In this document: positions 9,201 to 21,880 of the stretch, piece after piece | Layout: every line of letters begins with the position of its first letter | Position numbering within the stretch: the first letter of the stretch is position 1 | Assembly (NCBI RefSeq): GCF_026151205.1 | Contig: NC_087082.1 | Coordinates: 8,874,901 to 8,938,900, forward strand | DNA from: Bolinopsis microptera | Taxonomy: Eukaryota > Ctenophora > Tentaculata > Lobata > Bolinopsidae | Direction of reading: 5' to 3' | DNA: 64,000 nt | Notes under the pieces: model-generated | The model's database searches: none | What the model was told of the DNA's origin: nothing | What the model saw: only the letters and a program-made list of their open reading frames with translations | Translations under genes and position numbers: made by a program

Positions 9201-12200
9201 ATCATCTCCCTCTCGCTCAGTATTCCCGCTAGTGTTCTGATACCTTAAAGCAAATGTGTACTTAGAAAAGTTACATTATAAGAACTTTCAAGACAAACAA
9301 GATAGGCTACAAATTTAATAGCTAGTTCCCCTTGATATGTGAATCGTTAAATATGAGATCTGGAACTTTGCGATGTTGATGATTCTACAATATAATGGTG
9401 GATTCCGGTTGAGCAAACAATTAAATATTTAACTCCACAGTTGCTAGGCCGCAGCTATTGAAAAAGAATTACAAAGACTTCAAATTTCCGTGCAATCCTC
9501 CGGAGAGAGAAGTGCTCAATACAACAATCATAATGAACCCAACCTTCACTCTTCATTGGTTGACTTTTTGAATTTAGACACAGCATAATTTGCCGAATAC
9601 CTCAACTGAAGCTGGAGAGACTAAAGACAAAAGTTAATTCAGCTTGGTCTCTCCCTTTCCTTAGTCGCAACAATGACTCTCACAGCAGCTCAATATTGCC
9701 TGCCTTTACCTAACATGTTACGAAGCGTGGTCTGGGCTAGCAGTTTGGTTGCTTTCTGTACGTCGTCAACGTTGCAAACACTCATGATCGCATCGTGGAT
9801 TCTGTAGTAAACTACCGCATCCACCGTTACCGTTACACTGTCCTTTGTCAGAATCTGGGGTATGTACCCGTTATTTATTTAAAAGAAGGGCGGACTCAGT
9901 CTGGTCCCGTTAGACACTAAAACATAATCCGACATATTTGGCCGTGAAATAGGGCCTTACGGATCAAAGGTATGTACCGTTTAGTTAGACTTAGGGTTAA
10001 TTGATACTGACTGATTAAAGAATAATCCAAAAGAAATGGTGACCTCTTGCGGAGCTACATCAAATGAAATAGTCCTCATATCCACGATTCTCATATCGTC
10101 TAAACAAGGCAGGTAGGTGAACAAGCCCGGGCCTGCCCCCTTCTTGTTCTTAATCTCCCCCAGACGGAATATAACTGCTTTCTCGTACTGCTGCACTACC
10201 TGTCACAGGGTAGAAATAAATAAATTAGGATATTTTGAATTATTATTATTGTCAAGTTGACAGAGTGAATTTCGGCTGCAAAGTCACAATGTCCACAATG
10301 TTTGAAGATTTCATGTAGGGATCAAGTCAAGAGCTTATAAACATGATTAAACTTATATGTTATTCGTAGTTACATATCAGGCCTGATGAAACTGCCTTAG
10401 GTGTGCGAAATCCGATGCCGAATAATTTGAAAGAAGCACAAGATGGTGAATTTTTAAAGTTTGTATTATATAATTTGCTAGATATCAGGTTAAAAGAATC
10501 CTGGGCTTGGTGCCACATTCCACAACACATAGGTACTTGAATCGATCTCCCGTCTCCGCGTCACGCATTCTATCATGTTTCAATAAGTTGGTGCAAATGG
10601 AAATTATAAAACGATCCAGGTTCAGATTATTTTTACTACTTAGTGCTAATAGATATAGAGTTTTGGTTGTATCTCATTAGCCCAAGCTGTCCCGTGGATT
10701 TAAAATGGGTAGTCGTAGAATTGGTTTGACCATCAGATTGCATGTATCAGTATGGGACTCAGATTGTGTTCAAGATTTGGGAGCAATCGACGAAAAACGC
10801 TGAAATATGGGCTATTCAACTGTTCATTTTCAAATTTCAAATGCGTGTTTATTCGACGAATTTTCTTGTAGTTTATTTTATATTTTTGAAACTACATTAA
10901 AAGGTTATGGGCTATCAAACTATCAAACTATCAAACTAAAACGTGTAGTGCGTATTAATTATTAGGAGTGTTCGAAAATATCAGCCCGATAATGATACCA
11001 CTACCAGTCCGCCCTGCTTCTTTAAACTTCATAGTTGGATCGCAGTTGACCTATTTGAACAAGGTTCAATAATTTCGACTTTTATCCTTGCAGTTACCCT
11101 AACCCGAGGTTATAACTCATTTTCAAACTCACTACCCTAAACTCCAACTCACCTTGATGACAAAGAAGAGAGACAGAGGGAAGGTGAGAATAGTGATGAG
11201 CATACTGGTCAGTATTAACAGGTACCCAACAACCATGTTACTTCCACTGGATGGCTCAAAGTTGTCGTTCAGTTGGAATGCTTTCTCCGGATCTTTCTCC
11301 GGATCCGGAACTAAGTGAGCGTTTGTTAGTTTATTATACAAGATTTAATGATATCAGTGAAACCGCATAAGTCACGCGACCAAGGATTAGCGAAGAAACC
11401 ATGTTTCATAGCGAGGAAATATTGTTTTGTGACGTACTTAGATGCATCACATCAGCTTGGAAGCTGGAGAATCTTACGGTCTCAGGATTCGAGTCGCTAC
11501 TCATCTCTCATCACATACTCTGCTATATTTAGAGCTCACACCATATTAGGTAAGGAGGATCTTAAAATTAGGTCGTATTGTGCGCAGTCTTGACTTGTAC
11601 TGTAACAGTGTAACAAGAGAGCATGTCTGTAACACATTGCCATATCACATGAAGCATTAACTCAGCTATTAACAACTATCACGATCATCACGAACACTGA
11701 ATCTGTTGACTCCGCGTGACCGTTAGTTTAGTGATCATAACCTTAGCTCCTAACAAATCATGTATGTTATCAAATATCCATAATATAATAATAATACGCT
11801 TGGCTTCTTGACTAGAGGGAGTGCCGAGTAGAGTGCCGAGGTAGTGCCGAGTAGTTACACATGGTAATCTGAGTACAGTCGACATGATCATCCTAGACGT
11901 TGCATATTGTGGTGTATAACATCTTATACCAATATTATGCCACTGTCGCCCACTGTTGTAGTGATGTGTCTGTAGATACCCAATTTATCGTGCCTATATT
12001 TAGTTTTACCCGTGTGATGGTCTCAGATAAAATTAGTTTCTGCCATTGATATCTCGTTTTACAATACTCGGTTACTCCGTCAAATTACGCCTGTAATCTG
12101 TATATACGGAAAAAAGTTGCTTGCCAAAACAAACCTTGTTTCTCTTCATCTGGCTTGTTTTTTCGTTCAAGCTGAGGGGTAAGTCTTGATTCTTTAATTT

Positions 12201-12252
12201 TAGCAGCAAGTATTTCCTCTGTGTCGCCTGACATGCCCTTATCACGTGACAT
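6293..12252 (-). CDS. Stomatin-family membrane protein (SPFH/band 7), 7 coding exons
   Basis: Joined minus-strand exons, 5' to 3': 12252 or 12234-12135, 11310-11153, 10199-10044, 9854-9710, 9243-9129, 8192-8114, 6478-6293. All introns are GT-AG and all phases agree. The product is 312 aa from the ATG at 12234, or 318 aa from an in-frame ATG at 12252. Stomatins sit in the inner leaflet, oligomerise and regulate ion channels. After a charged N-terminus with a [10 protein letters not shown] repeat comes the hydrophobic hairpin (about 59-86) with the conserved TFP proline, then the SPFH domain ([34 protein letters not shown]), an [12 protein letters not shown] helix, and a C-terminus with [13 protein letters not shown] and [12 protein letters not shown]. 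It is slightly longer than human STOM (288 aa) and matches that protein along its length, so the family call is safe. Which paralogue (STOM, STOML3 or an invertebrate MEC-2-like form) is not resolved, so no symbol is given. The first donor, GTTTGT, is the weakest splice site. Confidence 0.93.
6539..6588. repeat. Near-perfect hairpin in stomatin intron 6
   Basis: Arms GTTAGC.GTTTTATGATC and GATCATAAAAC.GCTAAC pair over about 18 bp with one mismatch and a short loop. Next to it is a smaller GAGAGATGATCTCTC palindrome (about 6520-6540). It may be a foldback or a short MITE; no target duplication was resolved. Confidence 0.6.
6955..7335. mobile_element. Inverted-repeat element (MITE-like) in stomatin intron 6
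   Basis: CAGGTCAATATCAT at 6963-6976 recurs inverted at 7308-7321, with CCATCAAT-type sequence outside both copies. The inside is non-coding and includes a G-rich patch (about 7018-7110) with GGGGCAGAGCCTG-like sequence. The termini and target duplication are not certain. Confidence 0.5.
7740..8067. repeat. Dispersed repeat, copy 1 (ends in GTATCGTGAACACCCTG)
   Basis: From about 7850 to 8067 this aligns, with many mismatches, to the reverse complement of about 58276-58530. Shared blocks include CACAATTTTT, ATTCGAAATTTCGAGAA, TGATATCTGAACTGG, TGCTCCTTCA and the end GTATCGTGAACACCCTGT. The shared sharp end suggests a transposon terminus. The left end is not defined. Confidence 0.6.
8535..8885. 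repeat. Diverged tandem duplication in stomatin intron 5
   Basis: About 8541-8635 and 8783-8877 share AGTCAGAATG, GCTAGTGTTGTTTACCAAG-like and CAGACTATTTCTAATTG blocks at an offset near 240 bp. No coding content is seen. Confidence 0.55.
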
Positions 12253-12268
12253 GCCCTTATCACGTGAT
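12232..12268. repeat. 18-bp tandem duplication at the stomatin start codon
   Basis: Two copies of ATGCCCTTATCACGTGAC (plus-strand view) lie side by side. On the minus strand each supplies an ATG, and 18 bp keeps them in frame, so the duplication lengthens the N-terminus by six residues or creates a leader ATG. Each copy carries a CACGTG E-box. Confidence 0.8.
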
Positions 12269-13269
12269 CTACACCTCTGCTGACTTGCCTGGATAGCAGG
12301 GTAATTGGTTAACCTAACTGTTGTGCTATTTCAGAGGACTTTAGACTCTGCTCAGTTTTGTCCATTGGACGCGTCAAGCTTCATTAAAATAAGCCTCCAG
12401 TAAAATGGGATGCTGTCAAAATCATCTTCATCCAACCGCGTCAGTTTTCATTCAAGAAGTAACAAGTACACGCCACTGCACTACCTTAAAGCTCGGTGAC
12501 AAGCTGCGACAAGCACAGGTTCGAAGTCAGAAATAAAACGGGAGGATTACTTCAACACTTATACATATTTTACAGCTCCTCAGACCAATGACGCGTCTGG
12601 AAAACGAAACAATGGAGCAGGGAAACCAGGCCACGTCAATATTTGCAATATCAGAGCAGTATTGCATCCTGGTTCTGTTGTGTGCGGTTTTCTGACTTTG
12701 TTTCATCACACCGGGACTTTGTTTCATCACACCGGGACTTTGTTTCATCACTTTTTTCATCGCACCGAGACAACATACATGTGTGATCATTAAACGCACT
12801 ACCGAGTACCAACCTAATATATCCTCGTGATATTTGGTAATCGTGATATTTGGTAATAACGGTCTATCACTTTGAACCCAAGAAAGCGGCGACTGTGTTT
12901 GATAACCTAATGAATGTATTCGACATAACTTTCTATATAACTTTCTGCAAGATTCGTGAGAATATTTCTTTTCTAGGTGTCCGTGGCAGCCCCAGTGCTC
13001 GGCCCCCGGTACCCGTGCCGAGAGAGACCGGGCATCGAGAAAACGTGCCGACACGTGCATTTCGGCACCTACCTGCGGTATCCAACAAGCCACAGCGAGG
13101 GGAAGAATAGCTTCAAATCGTTATCTACAATACGCAATGACTAGCTCACTTATCATAAATTATGACTCATCACTCATAAACTATGTGATTGAATGGAACA
13201 GAGTAGGGATTGGGACAGTGAGGTGCTTGTCTGTTTTGTCTGGATCTGCTAATGACGTAAGATCCGGTT

Positions 13270-13345
13270 ATTTCCTACCATGACGTCACGCACCCTCCCC
13301 TCCTCTCCAATACAACCCAGCTCCCTCTCCCTCCCTCCCTCTGGC
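13270..13345. promoter_or_regulatory. CRE plus CT-rich tract, possible promoter upstream of stomatin
   Basis: A full cyclic-AMP response element TGACGTCA lies at about 13282, followed by a CCAAT box and a CCCTCCCTCCCT tract. It lies about 1 kb upstream of the stomatin start codon, in divergent orientation to it. No experiment or transcript is available, so this is a motif call only. Confidence 0.35.
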
Positions 13346-14214
13346 AAGGAAACACTGCTCACTGATCTGAGTGTTACACATTGGGCAGATTTCAGAGACT
13401 TTCCACCTAGCTCATCATTTTAATAGGTTAATTGACAGATAAGAAGGGAGTATTGTAGGGGTGGGTAGGTGTGAAATTGCCGGGATATCCGTGTGTAGAA
13501 AAGTGTCTGCTGTGTAATGTACACCGGGGCGATTGACCTAATCCTTCATTCTGTACCTATAAAATATAAATCCCTAACTCTCTTATACTTCCACCTCACT
13601 TCACGTATCATTGTTTATTTAATAAACCTCAGACCCGGCTGCCCAGACCTTGATCTTATTTTGTCAAGTATCCTGCTTTGAGCCTCTCCGTGCTTACCTG
13701 CCGTTTTGTGTTGCTCTCCCCGTCTATAATGATCAGTTTCGCTCTTTGTAACTGTCGGTGTCACGATTGTAGCCCTATAATGTGATCCGTTTGATTTTCA
13801 ATCGGCTTTTTTGCTCAATCGGCTCCACATTGAATCGGTCTATTGTTCAAATTTTGAAGCCCGTGCAATGTGTTTTTTGAGGATTCCTGTTTCCAGCTGT
13901 ATTTTACGACATGAACCCCAGATATTCATCCGGATTCTTTCAAACATAATAATTTTTTTTACATTTCGGTAGGGATTCTTGTTTCTGAAGTTATTGATAC
14001 GAGGTCGTTGTAAGGACTGGTGGTAGCTAGCAGTGCAATGTTGCAACAATATTAGATCACGATAACGTCGGGCGACTTCCAATCTTTCACAAGATCCCAG
14101 AACAGCCTCGTCATAAGGTCATCTTACCTCCCCTAACACAAATAAAACTATATTTCATGCAATCAACTGAATTTTCATTACGGTCCCCCGCCTACCAGGG
14201 CCACAGTTTCAGTG

Positions 14215-14350
14215 TCAACTCTCTTCGACCAATGAGGTGGAGTCCGCCGACATCTCGACCAATCACAGCTCTCGTTTCCCGACATCTCGACCAATCACAG
14301 GCCTCGTTTCCCGACACCGTCCTCCCGGGAATCCATCCAATGAGCGACGC
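14215..14350. promoter_or_regulatory. Cluster of four CCAAT boxes, two in a 34-bp tandem repeat
   Basis: GACCAAT or CCAATCAC occurs four times in 130 bp. Two of them sit in directly repeated units that begin CCGACATCTCGACCAATCAC. The region is locally GC-richer than its surroundings. It looks like promoter-type NF-Y sites, but no gene start is assigned to it. Confidence 0.4.
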
Positions 14351-15114
14351 GTGTTACGGGTAAAATTTAAAAAGTCTAATCGGCAAACAAATAAGTGTGG
14401 GGTGATATTATGTTCTTTTAATTTGCGGGTTGAGTAGTTGGGTGGGTTGGAGCTACGGAGCGTATAGTGTGCCGTTAGTATATACCAACCTATTGTTCCT
14501 GTCAATATATATCAAAACTATTGTTCCACCTCCGTGATGTGGTGACTCACACCGCCGTGCCTGGCTGAGGGATCACTCTTCAGTGGTACTGTCGTCAAGA
14601 TTGTTCTATTTTGCTCTTTCTTTTCACAATACAGTGTAAAAGTACGTGTGTACTGTGCCCTATTGTCGGATTTTTGCGTCCAGTTGTATGAGAAGATACT
14701 GCAGCTCGGTTTAGTTGGAGTCGTGAAATATTATCAGTGCGTGTCATGCTCTTATAGTTTATAGTGCTGTTAACGAACTAATGTCGTCGTCATTTAGTCA
14801 AGCTTTTCTGTTGCTCGAATAATGTCACTGAGTGGTCATGTGCCTCTAGTTTAAATATAGCCTTAATTAATAATTTAGCTCATGTAACATATCCTGATTT
14901 TAAATTAGTAGTCGCTTATGCTTATTTGCATAATTTATAGTAGTTACAATTTTCAACTCATATGATTTTAATTTAGTAGTTACAATTATTAATTCCTATT
15001 CAGGGTAATTTAGTGGTTACTCAATCTTGGCTTAGTAGTTACTAATCGTAATTTAAATTTTAAACCTGCCAATATTTTGACATGTCCATGAATTACAGAC
15101 GTGTACTCAGGAAC

Positions 15115-15222
15115 ATCCCGCGCCGTCCAATCACAGCACTGCTCCCACCCCACGTGTTCCGTTGCCATGACAACCAAAATTAAGGTCACCCAATCACCAG
15201 ACAGTCCTCCGGTCACGTGTTG
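15115..15222. promoter_or_regulatory. Paired CCAAT boxes and CACGTG E-boxes
   Basis: CCAATCAC (about 15127), CACGTG (15151), CCAATCAC (about 15191) and CACGTG (15214) alternate within 100 bp. This spacing resembles a compact promoter or enhancer. No adjacent coding exon is recognised. Confidence 0.4.
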
Positions 15223-16907
15223 TTGTTTAGCCGTACAATTATACAAAACAAGATCTTTGCTAATTGAAATATAAAGAGTGATTTTGTAATAATCATAGCT
15301 TGCTTTGTCTATCTCGGTGCATGTAACGTACAACATCTCCGCTTGTTTAACGCGTGGTTATATGGTCGTGTATATCTCAGGACGGACCTGATCTCTTCTT
15401 GTACACGTATTAGTATCCCTCCGCCTCCTGTATTAGTCTTTTGATAATTAGAGGTGTTTTAATGATACGTTCCTGAAGTATCTACTGTAGTGTTAGCTGG
15501 ACGACAACAAGTGTCCCTGTACTACATGTATAATTAGTGAGTGGTCCTCGATGGAGTTCGTCTTAGATTTGCATGTTGAAGTTAACCGCAGGGCGCTGCT
15601 GGGCAGTGTGGCCAGTGTTTGTGGATCCCAGGATCTGGTTTGGATCCTGGCTCCAGCTGGGCGGAGTTGGTTGTAAACAGAGCACACTCTTTGAGTCTTC
15701 TTTTCAGGGTTTTTTAATTGCTTGGAGGAATGTTGGCTAATTGGCCACTGTTATTAGTATATTATGTTTTTATTGTTTATTGTTTAACTGTGTAATTATA
15801 GACCAGTCATATCTTGTATTCTTTGTTGGGGTCGTTTAAAAAGATAACAGTCCAACCCTTCATTAGACCTGATCAGCGACTTCGTTTTTAACTGAACAAA
15901 CAATTTCTCTTTTTTCTAATCACCCTGTCACCTGCATGTATGAAACTTTAACCATTCCAATTTACACCAATCAAACTTGAACCTCACTTTTGCCCATTAG
16001 TCTTGTGTTTAATTTCAACTGAATTGTTAAATGTGACTGACAACAGTCAAACACGTGCCACTTTGTTTTAACTTTTGTTTCATGACCGTTTGTTTTATTT
16101 GCAACTCTTACATATTGAAAGTTTATTGCGATACCACGTGATCAATCTAAAAACAGCTTCTAAAACCTCACGTCACCCCTCCTGATACTTATAACCCCAC
16201 TATGACATCACACCATCTCTGAAGACTTACCGCTTCATCCCCCCTTCTTCAAATAGACAGATATCACAGACAAGTGAGGTTGTCTGCTTGTCGCTAAGAA
16301 TGTGTTCCACACACCACCGCGATCGTATTTAATTCAGTTCAATTACTGGAGCCCGCCCTCTCCTCCATCTCCTCTATCTCCTCCTGATGCAGTGTCTCCG
16401 CTGTACCAAATCTGCTGTTAAACGTATTTTTGTTTTTAAGCTGTTTTAAGTATTTTATTCTCCTCGCAAACTATGGTGGTCTCTCGACAGGCGTGGAGTT
16501 TTCACGATTGCAAAACGTGATTGTAACTCTTCTTTCAGGCTTAACTTCTCGTGGAGTATGACTGATTTTAAAGAAGCTTGCAAGGCTAGGTATTGTTTAC
16601 CAGTCATAATCAGCTTATTTAAACGTTTAACTTATAGCTCACCAGACGTCGTTTGTTCTTTTGTGATCTAGTAATAGGTACCATGTAGCAGGTAGCTGTG
16701 TACTGTGATATGGGATATGCATAATGCATATACTCAGTTATAACCGAGGTATGTGTACTCTAAACCTGTTTTATTCCCTTAACCACATTTCTGCGGGTCA
16801 GATGTTGAACTACTCAGTACTCAAATTAGTATCACAATGGCTAATAAGTAGTGTCGTGCATCCCCAAATCGCTTCTAGATGTTAGTGTTGCATAACTTTT
16901 ATGTACT

Positions 16908-17075
16908 TCCCCTCACTGTACCCCTCACTGTACCTTTCACTGTACCCCTCACTGTACCTTTCACTGTACCCCTCTCTGTACCCCTCACTGTACCCCTGAC
17001 TATACCCCTCACCGGACCCCTCACTGTACCCCTCACTGTACCCCTCACTGTACCCCTCACTGTACCCACTTTATA
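16908..17075. repeat. 12-bp minisatellite (CCCCTCACTGTA)n
   Basis: About 14 imperfect copies, with CCTTTCACTGTA, CCCTGACTATA and CACCGGA variants. Long valine/proline/leucine-rich and glycine/threonine/valine-rich frames on the two strands are by-products of the repeat. Confidence 0.9.
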
Positions 17076-17089
17076 ATTCCCTGTACCCT

Positions 17090-17308
17090 CCATGATTACA
17101 ATGATTATAATTATGACAATGATTATAATGAATATTATTATGACAATGATTAGAATTATTACAATGATTAACAACGATCACAATGATTATAATGAATATA
17201 ATTATGACAATGATTACAATTATGACAATTATTACAATGATTACAATGATTACAATGATTACAATGATTACAATGATTACAATGATTACAATGATTATAA
17301 TGATTAAA
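17090..17308. repeat. 9-bp AT-rich satellite (ATGATTACA)n
   Basis: A degenerate array of ATGATTACA/ATGATTATA units directly follows the 12-bp minisatellite. It becomes nearly perfect from about 17236 onward. The open frames in it are not genes. Confidence 0.9.
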
Positions 17309-17506
17309 ATTACACCAACTCCACCCAAGATTACACACACCGCTCCAAGTACCCTCCAGTACTTCCCTGTCAGTACCTGATTACCTGATTCAGTGTCCAG
17401 AAATACTCATCACCTCTAATATCTGCTAATGACTGTAGATACTCCTCTGTACACGTTCCTGATCATCATGTCCTATAGTTACAGTCCGTAACGCGTATCA
17501 GGACAC

Positions 17507-17534
17507 GAGAGAGAGAGAGAGAGAGAAAGAGAGA
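17507..17534. repeat. Short (GA)n microsatellite
   Basis: About ten GA units with one AAA interruption. No gene context. Confidence 0.8.
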
Positions 17535-18952
17535 CGTGGTCTCTTGACACATCATATCATCATACCTATATATCTTCATACTTCTAAAGAGGAAGAGGGA
17601 GAGAGAGTGCTGAACTTTACATGTGTTATCGCCCTTATTTGGGATCGTTATATACGTTATATAGTCGGTATAAGTTCGGGAGTACAGTTTTACAACTTCC
17701 GTCTCCCGGTGAGCCTGGTGTCTACAGTCCCGACATAAGCAATCGGTATTCTGTGCTCTCCGGGAGATCAACCATTCTACCACCACGTGTTAGAGGGTTT
17801 CGGACCTCTTGTATCTTACCACATTGGAACACTGATGTAACTCTTTTGTAACGCTAATGTAACTCTTTTGTAACGTTTTTGTAACGCTTGATCTAGCTGC
17901 TGTACTCACCAATACCAGAGTCAGTGATCATCGGAATGGATCTTTTCTTAGCACTTCGTTCGAAATCTTTCAACTGTTCGAACATATCAACATTATCCGG
18001 CTCTTGCAATATATATCGATACTAATTCCTCTGGTTGGTGTTGATCAACGCTAATCATTTCTCATCGCTCTGCCTGGATCTCCTTATATTGCTTTTTGTT
18101 ATGTAAATGTTGGTAAGTTGTCGTTATACTTGTTTAGCTGATACCGTAGGCACTGTAGTAGGCACTGGAGTAGCCATTGTAGATGCCGCTTCTTACGATT
18201 TCTCCTTTAATCCATTATTTATACCTACCGTCTCGCGCCTTATCTTGTAAAGGATAAATGCTCGACCCGCAGGCTGGAGTACGGGAGAAGTGCTCCTGAA
18301 GTTGAATCTGCAATTATTTGACTAAGCATTAACCAGTTCATTTATTTAATAGATGCCCCCATTGTAGTACTAGTCTATAATTAGTTATAGTTATTGCGAT
18401 ATCAGCTCCAGTCACTCTCGTGTTAATTTAGGCAGGGCGTGCGCTGCGCCCTGGCCTCAGTGCAATATAGGTCCTAGTGGTTATTGTACGAAACTTGTAA
18501 CGCCGTTACCTGAGAATCTGGGAGGCTCATCCTAAATCATTGCAACCTAGCTGTGGTTGGAACCCAAAAATAGTTTCTAGCCGTAACCGCAGGTTCCCAA
18601 TCCTATGATGACGAGCTGTAACAGTAAGTTGAGTTAGGGGCAGACCGACACCCTTCAAACCTTATTGCGGAGTGCCACCCTCCACACACACACTCTTCTC
18701 ACACACGCCACTATTAACAGCTATACTCCCACACGTGACACTATTAACACGTGACACACAGCTGAGAATCTTACAGAATTAACGTTAATACCCAGTAATT
18801 GGGTGCAGAAGCTAAAAGCTGTCGTGTTTATACGTTTGTGGGGAGTGAGTAGGGAGAGAGGGAATGTAGAGGGGAGAAGCTGTAGCAATGGGGTGTTGCC
18901 TTGACATAGACTGTCTAGTTCGCAATGTTCAAGTCTAGTTTTGTATACTGTT

Positions 18953-18974
18953 GCGTGTGTGTGTGTGTGTGTGT
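18953..18974. repeat. (GT)n microsatellite
   Basis: About ten GT units, followed by further TGTGTG blocks to about 18990. Confidence 0.85.
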
Positions 18975-19064
18975 CAGTAAGTGTGTGTGGGTTGTTGTGT
19001 GGACTTGCTGGTTGTATTAGTGTTCTAATATCTGGTGTCAATTGCTGTGTTCTTTCTTTACAGT

Positions 19065-19200
19065 ACGGTTGTGGTATTGTAGTTCTAATTTGCTGTTCCT
19101 TGTAATTTGTGTTTCGTAATTTACCAGCAGTTGTAATTTGCTGTACCTCGTAATATGTATTTCGTAATTTGCCTGCAGTTGTAGTTGTAATTTGCTGGAC
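19065..19200. repeat. Degenerate tandem repeat with GTAATTTGCTG units
   Basis: Three diverged copies of a roughly 54-bp unit carrying CAGTTGTAATTTGCTG and TGTATTTCGTAATTTGCC. The minus-strand open frame over it is repeat-driven. Confidence 0.6.
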
Positions 19201-19735
19201 TACCACCGTGTGGTTTATTGTATTACAATCTCCTATTGTTTAAAGTTAATCGCATTAGGTTCATTGCATGACTGATACCAGGGTACTTCTCGTAGGTGTA
19301 GTTGTAAATTGTAGTTGACATAGTTGATATTAACAATATCATTTTAGTATTTACTGTAGTTGTGATACTCGCTTGCTGTCACCTCTCCAAATGAGTTTTG
19401 AAGAAGATCATCACGCTTTATTGAATAAGTTTAGCCGATAATTAATTTATCCTCGACAGCTCCACTTGAAACGTGTTGTGCATGTGAAATTCTAGTGTTA
19501 AAACGTGTTAATCTGGTTGTAGACCGGAACACTGTGTTTTTAATTGAAAAGTAATGAGAGAGTTGGTGTGCAGGCGCGGGGGCTCATCAAGCATAGTAGA
19601 GAGACTGCTTCAGACTTACTGGCGACCTCAACATATACAATTATTGTACTTACTACTTACACTTTTACACAGGTACATTGATAATTACATTCACAGACTT
19701 GTACTTTCACATACCTTACTATTGTACTTACTATT

Positions 19736-20064
19736 TTACTTACACTTACATTACACTTACATTACACTTACATTACACTTACATTACACTTACATTACAC
19801 TTACATTACACTTACATTACACTTACGTTACACTTATGTTACATTTATTTTACACTTACATTACAATTACATTACACTTACACTTACACTTACACTTTGA
19901 CTTACACTTTGACTTACACTTACACTTACACTTACACTTACACTTACACTTACACTTACACTTACACTTACACTTACACTTACACTTACACTTACACTTA
20001 CATTTACATTTACACTTACACTTACACTTACACTTACACTTACACTTACACTTACACTTACACT
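19736..20064. repeat. Hexamer satellite (ACTTAC)n and relatives
   Basis: About 330 bp of ACTTACATT and then pure ACTTAC units. Two plus-strand frames of His/Leu and Tyr/Thr repeats cross it and are not genes. Confidence 0.93.
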
Positions 20065-20689
20065 TTCTGAAAAATAAGACGCAACCTTAAAATGTCAAAT
20101 TGCCAAGATTAAAGCTGGCGAATATCCGGTTAGACATGTTCCGTCGCATAAAATAATATAATTCGTATTGATATGAAAAGCTCTAATAATAAGCTTTTTG
20201 GTCATTCTCTGAAAGTATTTCGTCTCCGTTCAAGCATTATACGGCCTTACCACTTCTCTTTTGTTAACGATCCTAAACACTTCCGATATTTATGAGAATT
20301 AACGACAAATCTTTTAGGACACCACGTTCTGATTTCTCATCATCTATGAGGAAATTTACTGGATATGAGCTATCAATATTACAAGTTAATCCTTTTAGAA
20401 GCTGTCTGACATTGAATTATATCGTGGAATTTAATGTCGCAAAACTCTTGAGTTCCATTCTATTTACCCTTGAAAAGAACATGCCGTCAAGACTATAGTG
20501 GGAAACAGAGATGAAATTATCGAATAAGGAAACTTTTTTAGACCAAAACATGGGAGATTGTCAGAACTAGTGGTATGATGTCTAGACCCATATAACTATA
20601 AATAGAGACCACCAGACCAAAATCGCCGCCCATTTAGCTGCCTTCTAAATCAACTTGATACGACCTAACTACAACATGAACTCGATATC

Positions 20690-20691
<2 letters not shown>

Positions 20692-20773
<82 letters not shown>
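20692..20773. repeat. (CT)n microsatellite, about 80 bp
   Basis: An uninterrupted CT run, directly followed by GCAGATG. The array plus GCAG resembles a very long polypyrimidine tract before a splice acceptor. The open frame after it shows no recognisable protein. Confidence 0.93.
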
Positions 20774-20776
<3 letters not shown>

Positions 20777-21794
20777 GATGACCGCAAAATCGAGTGATCT
20801 CCAAAGCTGTGATAGCTTTGGTGTCCGTATTAAATCCGTCTACATCATTTGCTTCAGTCTGTGCATTATTTCCACTTACAGCACACCTTGTACAATGGTA
20901 TCCGAACCAACCCAACCTATTGCACAGCTTTTCAAAGAGCGGTAAAAGGAAACGCCCCCTATTGAGCACCACCTTTTAATTTTGTGAGCGCGCCATGAAC
21001 CTGACAGGTGTAATGTTCTCCCACGATCATGATGGATCCCTTCTTCTGATCCCATCAAAGCGTCCTTAATAAGTCTCTAACTTATGGCCTAGACAGATGT
21101 TTCCTGAAACCACGTTTAGTCCAGCGACCCGTGACGCACTTCTATTATTACTCCAGTGTGATTCCCTTGCTTTTTAGACGTCTTTAATAGATTACCCTTA
21201 ATCAAATTAGACTTTTGTGTAATTGAAACCTTTATCAATTAAATTCCCACTATTTACGGCAGCCCTACAACGTGCCATTGGTAATAAAGTGACACGTGAT
21301 ACAGATTCTGACACCTGATTGGTCCCCGCTGAGCACATATCTTACACTTACGAATTCGAGATAATATTTTCAAACTCCGTCAGTTAGAATGGGGAAGGTC
21401 CGTTCAACCTTCCACGGGCAAGCGCGCTCAGTTCTGTTCACGGCTACAATACGGTAACCTCTTCATTTAATAGTCTAAGCAGAAGCCCAGTGGATGCCGA
21501 GTATAATTTTCACCCCCGCCGAATGCCTTGGTCAGGTCGGTTTCGGTAGTGTTAACGTTGAGTTGGTCACGTGTCAAATCTCAGTCTGGGGGGAGTATAA
21601 TGTTGCGTATCATCGATTATATGTACTTACAATTCATTTGTATACCGTGTAACTGTTGCTGGCTGTTGAAACCTGTGTACCACCCGTGTCCGAGAGACCC
21701 TCCTGTTTCTCGCCTATGTTCCTGGTCCTGTATTTTTATCTCTGTTCCAGTATATATATTAAACAATTAATGCCTTTCGTTCTTGATGAAAACT

Positions 21795-21880
21795 TAACAG
21801 ATTTTTGCGTTAAAACTTCTTTACGGTTGAATATACTCAGCAGATTTTTGCGTTAAAACTTTTATACGGTTGAATATTTC
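21795..21880. repeat. Two-copy 44-bp tandem repeat
   Basis: CAGATTTTTGCGTTAAAACTT with ACGGTTGAATAT occurs twice in a row with small differences. Confidence 0.75.

Noticed and set aside
12527-13093. 188-codon minus-strand frame
   Set aside because: Crosses short tandem repeats (SPGVMKQ repeated three times), no recognisable domain, not conserved-looking composition.
16879-17340. Long Val/Pro/Leu- and Ile-rich open frames on both strands
   Set aside because: They are translations of a 12-bp and a 9-bp tandem array; no start context or homology.
18721-19206. 161-codon minus-strand frame
   Set aside because: Driven by GT and GTAATTTGCTG repeats; low-complexity Thr/Gln/His content.
19554-20090. 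178- and 130-codon frames of His/Leu and Tyr/Thr repeats
   Set aside because: Produced entirely by the ACTTAC hexamer satellite.
20634-20972. Frames with (RE)n and (SL)n runs
   Set aside because: Translation of the CT microsatellite; flanks show no protein features.
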